Origin: Actinomycetes bacterium
GTDB taxonomy: Bacteria; Actinomycetota; Actinomycetes; Actinomycetales; Cellulomonadaceae
Direction: 5' to 3'
Assembly (NCBI GenBank): GCA_023424135.1
Contig: JAFAEH010000307.1
Coordinates: forward strand, 1-16,718
Length of the DNA: 16,718 nt
This document shows positions 7,576 to 14,031 of the stretch, one piece after another. The notes below the pieces were generated by a model. The model did no database searches. It saw nothing but the letters and a program-made list of their open reading frames with translations, and was not told the origin of the DNA. Position 1 is the first letter of the stretch. Each line of letters begins with the position of its first letter. Both the position numbers and the translations under genes were made by a program.

Positions 7576-8340
7576 GTGGCCCTCAAGTCCCCCGCCGAGA
7601 TCGAGCAGATGCGCCCCGCCGGGCGGTTCGTCGCGCACGTCCTGACGTCGTTGCGCGCGTACGCCCAGGTGGGCATGACGACCGACGACCTGGACGCGCA
7701 CGCGCGCGGCCTCATCGAGGAGGCGGGCGCGCACTCGGTGTACCTCGGGTACCACCCGAGCTTCGGCGCGATGCCCTACCCGGGCGTCCTGTGCACGTCG
7801 GTCAACGACCACGCGCTGCACGGTCTGCCGTCGGACCGTGTGCTCGCCGACGGGGACGTCCTGAGCATCGACTTCGCGTGCGAGGTCGAGGGCTGGGTCG
7901 CGGACTCGGCGCTGACGTTCCAGCTCGGCACGACGACGCCCGAGGCGCAGCGACTCATCACGACGACCGAGCGCGCCCTCGCGGCCGGCATCGCGGCCGC
8001 GCAGCCCGGCGCCCGCATGGGCGACGTGTCCGCCGCGATCGGCCGGATCGCCCGGCAGGCCGGGTACGGGCTGAACACCGACTTCGGGGGACACGGTGTG
8101 GGGCGCACCATGCACGAGGACCCGCACGTCGCGAACGACGGCCGCCCCGGCACGGGCATCCGCCTCAAGCCGGGACTGGTCGTCGCGATCGAGCCGTGGT
8201 TCATGGCCGGCGGCAACGGGTACGTCATCGACGACGACGGGTGGACCATCCGCAGCGCCGACGGCTCGATCGCCGCGCACGCCGAGCACACGGTCGCGAT
8301 CACCAAGCGCGGCCCGGTCGTCCTGACGGCCCGCGACTGA
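7576..8340 (+). CDS. map: Methionine aminopeptidase, type I
   Basis: A 254-residue enzyme that removes the initiator methionine from nascent proteins, using two metal ions. All expected residues are visible: H82 in VNDHALHGLP, metal ligands D99 (LSIDFA), D110 (WVADSALTF), H173 (GGHGVGRTMHEDP), E206 (VAIEPW) and E237 (AEHTVAIT). The length fits type Ia, without the N-terminal extension of some actinobacterial MAPs. The GTG at 7576 has GAGAGG (7562-7567) 8 nt upstream and an in-frame TGA at 7561-7563, so no extension is possible. The gene is not beside secY/adk or infA as the usual copy often is, so it may be the second MAP of the genome. Upstream lie the short ORF and structured RNA; a small membrane protein gene follows 28 bp after the stop. 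Confidence 0.95.
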   Translation: MALKSPAEIEQMRPAGRFVAHVLTSLRAYAQVGMTTDDLDAHARGLIEEAGAHSVYLGYHPSFGAMPYPGVLCTSVNDHALHGLPSDRVLADGDVLSIDFACEVEGWVADSALTFQLGTTTPEAQRLITTTERALAAGIAAAQPGARMGDVSAAIGRIARQAGYGLNTDFGGHGVGRTMHEDPHVANDGRPGTGIRLKPGLVVAIEPWFMAGGNGYVIDDDGWTIRSADGSIAAHAEHTVAITKRGPVVLTARD

Positions 8341-8368
8341 CAGGCCCGGGGTGGGGCATCATCTGCTC

Positions 8369-8788
8369 ATGAGCGCTGCGCACGGTGACCAGGGGTTGCC
8401 CGTGGCACGGCCTGTCGACGCGACCGCGTGGACGGGTGAGGACGCACCCGACCCGTGGTACCGGTCCGCGCGCGGCTGGTGGGCGGCGGCTCTCGGGGTG
8501 GCCCTCGTCGTCGGCACCGTGCTCACCGACCTCGGGCTGGTGTGGTTCATGGCTGCCTACGTCGTCGTGGTCGCGACCTCGTGGTCCGACGGAGGGCGGA
8601 CGTCGCGCGTCGTCCGTGCGCTCCTGTCGGGTGTCGTCGTCCTCGTCGTGGCCATGCTGCCCGTCCTCACCGGGGCGTCGGAGCTGCCGCTCGCGACGCG
8701 CGTCACGCACATCCTCGCCGGCGCGGCGCTCGGTGCGGTGCCCGCGGCCGCCGTGGCGGTGGTGCGACGCCTCCGCGCTGCGCGGTGA
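8369..8788 (+). CDS. Hypothetical four-helix membrane protein
   Basis: A 139-residue protein with no family I recognise. A polar N-terminus of about 35 residues is rich in Asp, Ala and Gly and contains DAPDPWYRSARGWW. Four hydrophobic segments follow: WAAALGVALVVGTVL, GLVWFMAAYVVVVATSW, LLSGVVVLVVAMLPVL and ILAGAALGAVPAAAVAVV. A basic end (RRLRAAR) follows. The gene starts 28 bp after map and may share its transcript. The ATG at 8369 is preferred over the in-frame ATG at 8351, which gives an odd HH-rich start. There is no clear SD, and CATCAT (8357-8362) 6 nt before the ATG could be a -10 box for a leaderless transcript. A hairpin follows the stop. Confidence 0.75.
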   Translation: MSAAHGDQGLPVARPVDATAWTGEDAPDPWYRSARGWWAAALGVALVVGTVLTDLGLVWFMAAYVVVVATSWSDGGRTSRVVRALLSGVVVLVVAMLPVLTGASELPLATRVTHILAGAALGAVPAAAVAVVRRLRAAR

Positions 8789-8807
8789 CGCGCGTCCGGG
8801 CCGAGTC

Positions 8808-8846
8808 GTGAAGCGTTGATGCCGGAATCCGGCATCAACGCTTCAC
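8808..8846. terminator. Bidirectional hairpin overlapping the dinB stop codon
   Basis: Perfectly complementary 18-nt arms (8808-8825 and 8829-8846) flank a 3-nt loop AAT. The right arm contains the last codons and TGA stop of dinB (stop at 8835-8837 on the minus strand). It lies between convergent genes and can form on either transcript. Confidence 0.75.
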
Positions 8847-10397
8847 ACCGTCCGGGCCATCGACGTCCTCCGGCGGTGTGACGCCCACCGGGTCGACGAG
8901 CACGAGCGGGTCGGTGTCCAGGTCGACGACGCGCGAGCGGGCGGGGGCCGTGCGTGCGGTCTCGAAGCGCACGGTCGCCTCGCGGCCGCGCACGTGCACG
9001 ACCCACCCGCGCCCGAGCGTCGTGTGCTCGACGTCGAGCCCGGGACGCGCGTTCGACTCGTCGAGCAGGCGGCCGACGGGTGACGGGCCGAGCGGTCGCC
9101 CGACGACAGCCGCCTGCCGGTCAGCCGCCCGCCCGTCAGCCGCCTGTGCGACGTCGACCCGCCTGGTGTCGCTCGGTACGCCGTCAGGCGTCGCGTCGGC
9201 GGCCGCCTCGTCCGGCAGGGCGTCGAGCGCGAGGACACCGCTCACGTGGTCGTGCTCCCCGACGACCGCTCGCCGCGGCCCGGCGAACAGGTGCGTGTCG
9301 AGGTCGAGCGCGAGCTGCGCGTACGACGACAGCGCGTGGAACGCGACCCCCAGCAGGCGCACGGGCTCGACGACACCCGCGGCGAGGACGGCGCGCCGGG
9401 CCGCGTCGCGCAGCTCGGCGTCGGACGCGGTCGGGTGCGGGAACGTCACCGAGCGCGTGACGGTCGAGAAGTCGGCGTAGCGGACCTTCGCGACGACCGT
9501 GCGCGCGGCTCCGCCGTGCCGTTCGAGGCGTTGCAGGGCCTCGTCGACGACGTCGTCGACGGCCGACAGGACGACGTCGCGACCGCGCAGGTCGGTCGCG
9601 AAGGTGCGCTCGGCCCCGGCGGACTTGCGTTCGGACGACGTGACGACGGGCCGGTCGTCGAGCCCGCGTGACATGAGGTACAGGCCGGTGCCGTGCGCCT
9701 CGCCGAGCGTCATCGTCAGGGTGTCGAGGGGCTGACGGCGCAGGTCGGCGACGGTCCGCACGCCCAGCCGCTCGAGCGCGCCCTGCGTCGCGGGCCCGAC
9801 GCCGGGGACGACGCGCACGTCGAGCGGCAGCAGCACGTCGTCCTCGTCCTGCGGTCGCACGACGACGACCCCGCCAGGTTTGCGCAGGTCGGACGCGATC
9901 TTCGCGACGAGCTTGGAGCGGGCCACCCCGACGGACACCGTCAGCCCGGTGAGCTCCGCGACGCGCGCCTGGAGGGCCTCGGCGGCCTCCTGCGGGTCGG
10001 GCGGACCGTCGACGGCGAGCGCGAGGTCCGCGAACGCCTCGTCGATCGACAGCGGCTCGACCGCGGGTGTCAGCTCGCGCAGCACCCCCATGATGACCTG
10101 CGAGTACGCGGAGTACGCCGCGAACCGCGGGACGAGCACGGCCGCCGCGGGACTGAGACGTCGCGCCCGTGCCATGGGCATCGCGGACCGGGCGCCGTCG
10201 CGTCGCGCCTCGTACGACGCGGTCGAGACGACCCCACGTCCGCCGACGCCCCCGACGAGCACCGGCCTGCCGCGCAGCGACGGCTTGTCGCGCTGCTCGA
10301 CGGCGGCGAAGAACGCGTCGGCGTCGAGGTGCAGGACCGTCGCGGCGTCGCGCACGCGCACGGCCGCCTCGAGCCGGTGCGCGCGGTCGGGGTCCAC
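8835..10397 (-). CDS. dinB: DNA polymerase IV (Y family) with C-terminal extension
   Basis: A 520-residue translesion polymerase; classical Pol IV is about 350. The palm motif LHLDADAFFAAVEQ (22-35) supplies catalytic D25 and the steric-gate residue F30. The second motif SIDEAF gives D119 and E120. The blocks VSVGVARSKLVAKIASDLRKP and VPGVGPATQGALERLGV (thumb HhH region) are intact, and the little-finger domain runs to about 370. QLALDL (361-366) could be a weak beta-clamp-binding motif. Residues about 385-450 form a low-complexity linker with a tandem repeat. Residues about 455-500 form a small tail domain (LGRGWVVHVRGREATVRFET) of a type seen on actinobacterial DinB proteins. The GTG at 10397 has GGAGG about 10 nt upstream. 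Its stop lies in a terminator hairpin. Confidence 0.95.
   Translation of the reverse strand: MDPDRAHRLEAAVRVRDAATVLHLDADAFFAAVEQRDKPSLRGRPVLVGGVGGRGVVSTASYEARRDGARSAMPMARARRLSPAAAVLVPRFAAYSAYSQVIMGVLRELTPAVEPLSIDEAFADLALAVDGPPDPQEAAEALQARVAELTGLTVSVGVARSKLVAKIASDLRKPGGVVVVRPQDEDDVLLPLDVRVVPGVGPATQGALERLGVRTVADLRRQPLDTLTMTLGEAHGTGLYLMSRGLDDRPVVTSSERKSAGAERTFATDLRGRDVVLSAVDDVVDEALQRLERHGGAARTVVAKVRYADFSTVTRSVTFPHPTASDAELRDAARRAVLAAGVVEPVRLLGVAFHALSSYAQLALDLDTHLFAGPRRAVVGEHDHVSGVLALDALPDEAAADATPDGVPSDTRRVDVAQAADGRAADRQAAVVGRPLGPSPVGRLLDESNARPGLDVEHTTLGRGWVVHVRGREATVRFETARTAPARSRVVDLDTDPLVLVDPVGVTPPEDVDGPDGVKR
9107..9151. repeat. 15-bp tandem repeat (three copies) inside dinB
   Basis: Three consecutive 15-bp units start at 9107, 9122 and 9137, each beginning CAGCCGCC. 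The unit is a multiple of three, so it adds five residues per copy (AQAAD, GRAAD, RQAAV-like) to the linker between the polymerase and its C-terminal tail. Confidence 0.7.
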
Positions 10398-10470
10398 GCC
10401 CCCATCCTCCGTCGTCGCGCCGACACCCGCGGACGCGGGTCGTCGCCGCGACGGTCCGGGCCGCGACGGC

Positions 10471-10509
10471 GTGACGGGTTGCCGTCGCCGGTCGACGGCA
10501 GCCGGTCAC
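10471..10509 (-). terminator. Hairpin terminator after the GH114 gene
   Basis: Arms of 17 nt (10471-10487 and 10493-10509) pair at 15 or 16 positions around a 5-nt loop, CCGGT. It lies 26 nt past the GH114 stop in the direction of transcription and upstream of dinB, so it should separate the two minus-strand genes. Confidence 0.65.
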
Positions 10510-10535
10510 ACTCCCGACGGGCCGCGGTCCCGGTG

Positions 10536-11561
10536 TCAGCAGGTCTCGTGGACCGCGCCCGGGCGGCCGCGCGGCAGGACGTCGTGGTCGCGCAGGATCA
10601 CCGAGAGGCGCGGGTCGTGCGTCGCGGGGTCGCGCTGCGCGGCGCACGCGGCGGTGAACGTGGCGCGGTCGTACTCGACGTCGAGGACCACCGGGTAGAC
10701 CGACGTGTAGACGTCGCACTCGTCCCACTGCGCGCACTCCTCGGCCACGACGAGGTCGGCACCGAGCGCGCGGACCTCGTCGACGAGCTCCGCGGTGTTC
10801 TTCTGCGCGTACGCGAGGCCTGCGGCGTGCGCGCGCGCGACGAGCAGCGCGGCGTACGCGAGCGTGTCGTCGGTGTCGACGAGGCCGAGGGAGCGCGTGT
10901 AGGAGTCCAGGTTGTCGACCTCGACGGCGTCGAAGCCCTTGGCCGCGCACGTGTCGATGTCGCGGCCGACGCGGGCGGCGACGCGCTCGCGCAGCGAGGG
11001 GCTCGTGATGTCGTACAGCAGCTCGTCGGGCCAGCCCTCGTCGCGCACGGGCTCGCCGTCGTGGTGCAGGACGAGCTCGGGGGTCTCGCGCAGCACGCGT
11101 TGCGTCTCCGACGGCTGGGTCTGGAAGCCGTTGACGTAGCAGACGTCGTACCGCCCGCTGGGGGTCGCGGTCACGTCCCGGACGACGACGGTCGTGCCCT
11201 CGGCCGGGTCGTCGGGGCCGCCGAGCTGGTACTCGAAGGCCGCACCGGGCTCGGGCAGCGTGACGGTGCGTGCGGCGGTCGGGGACGGGGTGGGCGACGG
11301 CGTCGCGGACGCGCTGGGTGCGGGCGGCTGCGGTGCGGCCGTGGGGGTCTGGCTCGTCGTCGGCTCCGGGCTCGGAGCGTCGGGTGCCGGGCTCGTCGTC
11401 GGGGCGGGGGTCGGTGACGACGAGGATGCGGGTGCGGGTGTGCTGGTCGCGGGCGTGGTGGGAGCGGCGACCGGCGGTTCGGCGCGGCAGCCGGTGACGA
11501 GTGCGAGGACGACGCACGCGAGCGCGACCGCGGTGCGGCGGGGGCTCGTCGTCGTCGGCAC
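10536..11561 (-). CDS. Lipoprotein with GH114 (polygalactosaminidase-like) domain
   Basis: From the GTG at 11561 the protein has 341 residues. A basic n-region with RR, a hydrophobic stretch AVALACVVLALVTG and lipobox VTGC (Cys25) mark a lipoprotein signal peptide. Residues about 30-100 are a Pro/Thr/Ser/Ala linker, typical of exposed actinobacterial envelope proteins. The rest matches GH114, the endo-alpha-1,4-polygalactosaminidase family with a TIM-barrel fold: DVCYVNGFQTQPSE, CAAKGFDAVEVDNLDSYTRS, AYAQKNTAEL and VVAEECAQWDEC, with the likely acidic active-site residues in EVDNLD. A role in cleaving galactosamine-containing polysaccharide at the cell surface is inferred from the family. Start: GTG at 11561 is favoured because a promoter with -10 TACAGT ends 7 nt upstream (leaderless); GTG at 11570 and ATG at 11633 are alternatives. 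Confidence 0.85.
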   Translation of the reverse strand: MPTTTSPRRTAVALACVVLALVTGCRAEPPVAAPTTPATSTPAPASSSSPTPAPTTSPAPDAPSPEPTTSQTPTAAPQPPAPSASATPSPTPSPTAARTVTLPEPGAAFEYQLGGPDDPAEGTTVVVRDVTATPSGRYDVCYVNGFQTQPSETQRVLRETPELVLHHDGEPVRDEGWPDELLYDITSPSLRERVAARVGRDIDTCAAKGFDAVEVDNLDSYTRSLGLVDTDDTLAYAALLVARAHAAGLAYAQKNTAELVDEVRALGADLVVAEECAQWDECDVYTSVYPVVLDVEYDRATFTAACAAQRDPATHDPRLSVILRDHDVLPRGRPGAVHETC

Positions 11562-11568
11562 GGGCCTC

Positions 11569-11597
11569 ACTGTAACGGTGGCGCGTCGTTCTGCCAC
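11569..11597 (-). promoter_or_regulatory. Candidate promoter for a leaderless GH114 transcript
   Basis: On the minus strand, GTGGCA (11597-11592) and TACAGT (11574-11569) are 17 bp apart. Transcription would begin at or next to the GTG at 11561. The -10 overlaps the alternative GTG at 11570, which argues against that start. Confidence 0.45.
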
Positions 11598-11638
11598 GGG
11601 TGTCCACTCTGATGAGTGATGTCCGGTTCGCACCTCTG

Positions 11639-11652
11639 GTGATGATCGTCAC
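11639..11652. promoter_or_regulatory. Imperfect palindrome between divergent GH114 and phosphatase genes
   Basis: GTGATGATCGTCAC is a 14-bp inverted repeat with six of seven pairs matching, centred on GATC. It sits between the two promoters, close upstream of an extended -10-like TGGTAACGGT at 11657-11666, so it could be an operator. It is short enough to be chance. Confidence 0.25.
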
Positions 11653-11694
11653 GAAATGGTAACGGTGTGTCGGTGACCTGCAAGGATGTCGCGC

Positions 11695-12222
11695 GTGACA
11701 ACCCCGTTCCGTGTCATGACCGTCTGCACCGGCAACATCTGCCGGTCCCCCATGGCTGAGGTCGTGCTCCGTGCACGCCTCGCCGACGCCGGCCTCGGCG
11801 ACCGCGTCGAGGTCGACTCCACCGGCATCAGCGACGAGGAGCACGGCAACCCCGTCGACTGGCGCGCCCGATCCGTGCTCCGCCGTCACGGCTACCCCAC
11901 CGGCGAGGGTCACCGCGCGCGGCAGACCCGCCCGTCGCACCTCGTCTCGCGCGACCTCGTCCTGGCGATGACCGCCGCGCACGCCCGCGCCCTGCGGCGC
12001 ATGGCGGGCGACGACCCGGCCGTGACGTCCCGCATCCACCTGCTGCGCACGTTCGACCCGCACGCGCCGGCCGTGGACGGGCAGCCCGAGAGCGTGCTCG
12101 ACGTCGACGACCCCTGGTACGGGCCCGAGGAGGGCTTCGAGACGACGCTCGCGGAGATCGAGGCCGCCGCCGACGGGGTCGTCTCGCACGTGCGCGACGC
12201 CCTCGAGGCCCGCACCCCCTGA
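11695..12222 (+). CDS. Low-molecular-weight protein tyrosine phosphatase
   Basis: A 175-residue phosphatase. The P-loop CTGNICRS supplies the nucleophile Cys11 and the phosphate-binding Arg17. The general-acid loop DPWYG (Asp139 onward) near the C-terminus is the family hallmark. Length is close to the family norm of 150-165. VDSTGISDEEHGNPVDWRA and LAMTAAHARAL also fit. It removes phosphate from protein tyrosine, and in actinobacteria relatives (PtpA-like) act in signalling or envelope regulation; its target here is unknown. The GTG at 11695 is chosen because AAGGA (11682-11686) lies 8 nt upstream; the ATG at 11686 would leave no space for a ribosome binding site. No kinase gene is adjacent. 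It is divergent from the GH114 lipoprotein. Confidence 0.94.
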   Translation: MTTPFRVMTVCTGNICRSPMAEVVLRARLADAGLGDRVEVDSTGISDEEHGNPVDWRARSVLRRHGYPTGEGHRARQTRPSHLVSRDLVLAMTAAHARALRRMAGDDPAVTSRIHLLRTFDPHAPAVDGQPESVLDVDDPWYGPEEGFETTLAEIEAAADGVVSHVRDALEARTP

Positions 12223-12265
12223 CCGCCCCGCACCCCTGACCGACCCGCGCGCCCGAGCAACGAGA

Positions 12266-12321
12266 ACTGGTCACATATCTGCCCGGTGCCGCGCTCCACT
12301 GGTCACATATGTGACCAGTGG
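12266..12321. promoter_or_regulatory. Perfect 26-bp palindrome plus upstream half-copy
   Basis: The palindrome spans 12296-12321; its left half is CCACTGGTCACAT and the right half is the exact complement. ACTGGTCACATAT from the left side is repeated at 12266-12278, exactly 32 bp (about three helical turns) upstream of the same sequence at 12298. The AT-rich centre and phased spacing suggest an operator. As RNA it could also form an 11-bp hairpin with an ATAT loop, either as a terminator for the phosphatase gene or, pairing with the upstream copy, as alternative stems. Confidence 0.55.
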
Positions 12322-12371
12322 CCAGGTGCGGTGGGCCGGGGGTGATGGGTGGGTGTGGGAGCGTTGCGCGC

Positions 12372-13940
12372 GTGAGCGAACCCGTGCGTCATGTGCTGTT
12401 CCCCGGTCGGCACCACCTCGTGACGGCGTTCCAGGTCGCCTACCTGGCCGACGTGCTCGCGGGCCGCGTCGTCGACGCGGACGGTGACCCCGTGGTGTGC
12501 GCGGACGACGCGCGCGTGGTGTGGGCGCTGACGTCCGCGACGCACTCGGGGACCCGGCGCAACCCCGTCCCGGCGCACCGGCGCGAGGCGATGGTCGAGG
12601 CGGTCACGACGAGCGCCGGGCTGCCCTCGCTCGTCGTCCCCGTGCCGGACGTGCCGCCGGACCCCCGGTTCGCGCACACCGTCCTGGCGACGTGCGAGCT
12701 CGTGCTCGGGTCGACCCTCGACCCACGGGACACGCTCGTCGCGTGCTCGACGCCGCAGGTCGCGGCCCTGTACGCGGCGCTCGGGTTCCGCATCGCGACG
12801 GTTGAGGCCGGCGCCCCCGGTGACCCGGACCGTCCGTGGGACGTGCTCGAGCGCATGGTCGCGGGCGACGACGCGTGGCGCTCGCTCGCGCACCCCGTCG
12901 CCGTGGCGTTCTACGAGCGGTACCGGCTCGACGCGCACGTGCGGCTCGTGCACACCGACCCGACGGTGCAGGACGACGGCGACCTGACGGCGACGCGTGA
13001 CTACGCGACGTACACGGCGGCGTTCGACGACGCGTCGGACCGCAAGTGGGCGCAGGTCGCCCCGCACGTGCGTCCCGGGCGGGTCGTCGACCTGGGGTGC
13101 GCGGCCGGTGGGCTGCTCGAGCGGGCCGCCCGCGACCCGCGCCTCGCCGAGTCCGACCTGTACGGCGTCGACGTGTCCCGCCACCTGGTCGCCGAGGCCG
13201 AGCACCGCCGCGCTCAGGGCGTGTTCGCGAACCCCAACGTGTTCTTCGCGCAGCGCAACCTGCTGCTCGGTCCGGTGTTCCCGCAGCGGTCGGTCGACAC
13301 GACGACGACGATCGCGCTGACGCACGAGATCTCCAGCTACGGCGACGGCCGCGCGGACCTCGAGCTCCTGGCGGGGCGCATCTTCGAGCACACCCGTCCC
13401 GGGGGTGTGTGGATCAACTCCGACGTGCTCGGCCCTGCCGACCCCGAGCGGGTCGTCGACCTCGTGCTCGACGGCGACCACGACGTGCCCGCGCGCGACC
13501 TGTCCGGCGTGGACCGCGCCGCGGCCGCCGCGCACGTCGCGAGCCTGTCGCCCGCCGCGCGCCTGGTGCAGTTCGCGCACGACTTCCCCGCGCTGTCGGG
13601 GGCCCGGGTGGGGGTCGACTGGGTCGCGCGCGAGCCCGGCGTCAGCGTCGCGCGCACGTCGCTGCGCACCGCGATGGAGTACCTGTACACACGTGACTAC
13701 ACCGACTCGTGGCTCTCGGAGTGCCACGAGCGCTTCTGCGACCTCACCGGCGACGACTGGGCGGACCTCCTGACGGGTGTCGGCTTCGTGCTCGAGCCCG
13801 GCAGCGGCCCGTGGCGCAACGACTGGCTCGTCGAGCACCGCCTGAGCGTCGGCGCGGCCCTGCGCGACCCGGCCACGGGTGCCCCGGTGGACTGGCCCGA
13901 CACGCACACCCTGACGATCGCGCGCCGCCCCCTGGCCTGA
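12372..13940 (+). CDS. Two-domain protein: degenerate NMN-adenylyltransferase-like domain fused to a SAM methyltransferase
   Basis: A 522-residue protein. Residues about 240-490 are a class I methyltransferase: motif I VVDLGCAAGG (238-247), acidic loop DLYGVDVS, then IALTHEISSYGDGR and WINSDVLGP. Residues 1-185 resemble archaeal-type NMN adenylyltransferases: FPGRHHLVTAFQ at the site of the GRFQPFHxGH motif, TSATHSGTRRNPVPAHRREAM (54-74) like GSAQ-x-S-x-T-x-x-NPF-x-x-x-ER-x-x-M, CSTPQVAALYAALGF like the N-x-P-x-V-x-x-L-F-x-x-xG block, and VLERMVAGDDAWRSLAHPV like IRRRMLEG-x-x-W-x-x-LVP. The GH and ISGT-x-IR catalytic signatures are not intact, so it may bind a nucleotide without catalysis. 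Substrate unknown. GTG at 12372 has GGGAG 10 nt upstream; starts at 12318 and 12345 are alternatives. Confidence 0.72.
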   Translation: MSEPVRHVLFPGRHHLVTAFQVAYLADVLAGRVVDADGDPVVCADDARVVWALTSATHSGTRRNPVPAHRREAMVEAVTTSAGLPSLVVPVPDVPPDPRFAHTVLATCELVLGSTLDPRDTLVACSTPQVAALYAALGFRIATVEAGAPGDPDRPWDVLERMVAGDDAWRSLAHPVAVAFYERYRLDAHVRLVHTDPTVQDDGDLTATRDYATYTAAFDDASDRKWAQVAPHVRPGRVVDLGCAAGGLLERAARDPRLAESDLYGVDVSRHLVAEAEHRRAQGVFANPNVFFAQRNLLLGPVFPQRSVDTTTTIALTHEISSYGDGRADLELLAGRIFEHTRPGGVWINSDVLGPADPERVVDLVLDGDHDVPARDLSGVDRAAAAAHVASLSPAARLVQFAHDFPALSGARVGVDWVAREPGVSVARTSLRTAMEYLYTRDYTDSWLSECHERFCDLTGDDWADLLTGVGFVLEPGSGPWRNDWLVEHRLSVGAALRDPATGAPVDWPDTHTLTIARRPLA

Positions 13941-13952
13941 CCCACGCGCGGC

Positions 13953-13970
13953 CGGGCCGGTCCAGGCCCG
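13953..13970 (+). terminator. Small hairpin after the two-domain gene
   Basis: CGGGCC (13953-13958) and GGCCCG (13965-13970) form a 6-bp stem around GGTCCA, 12 nt after the stop. In such GC-rich DNA a stem of this size may be chance. Confidence 0.25.
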
Positions 13971-14031
13971 TCCACCCCGGCGCCGGCGGGACGGGGGTTC
14001 GCCCGGGCGGCGGGCACGGCACACTGGCGGC

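Noticed and set aside
9184..12189. Minus-strand open frame of 1001 codons
   Set aside because: It overlaps dinB, GH114 and the phosphatase in other frames. Its sequence is a low-complexity Arg/Ala/Pro shadow.
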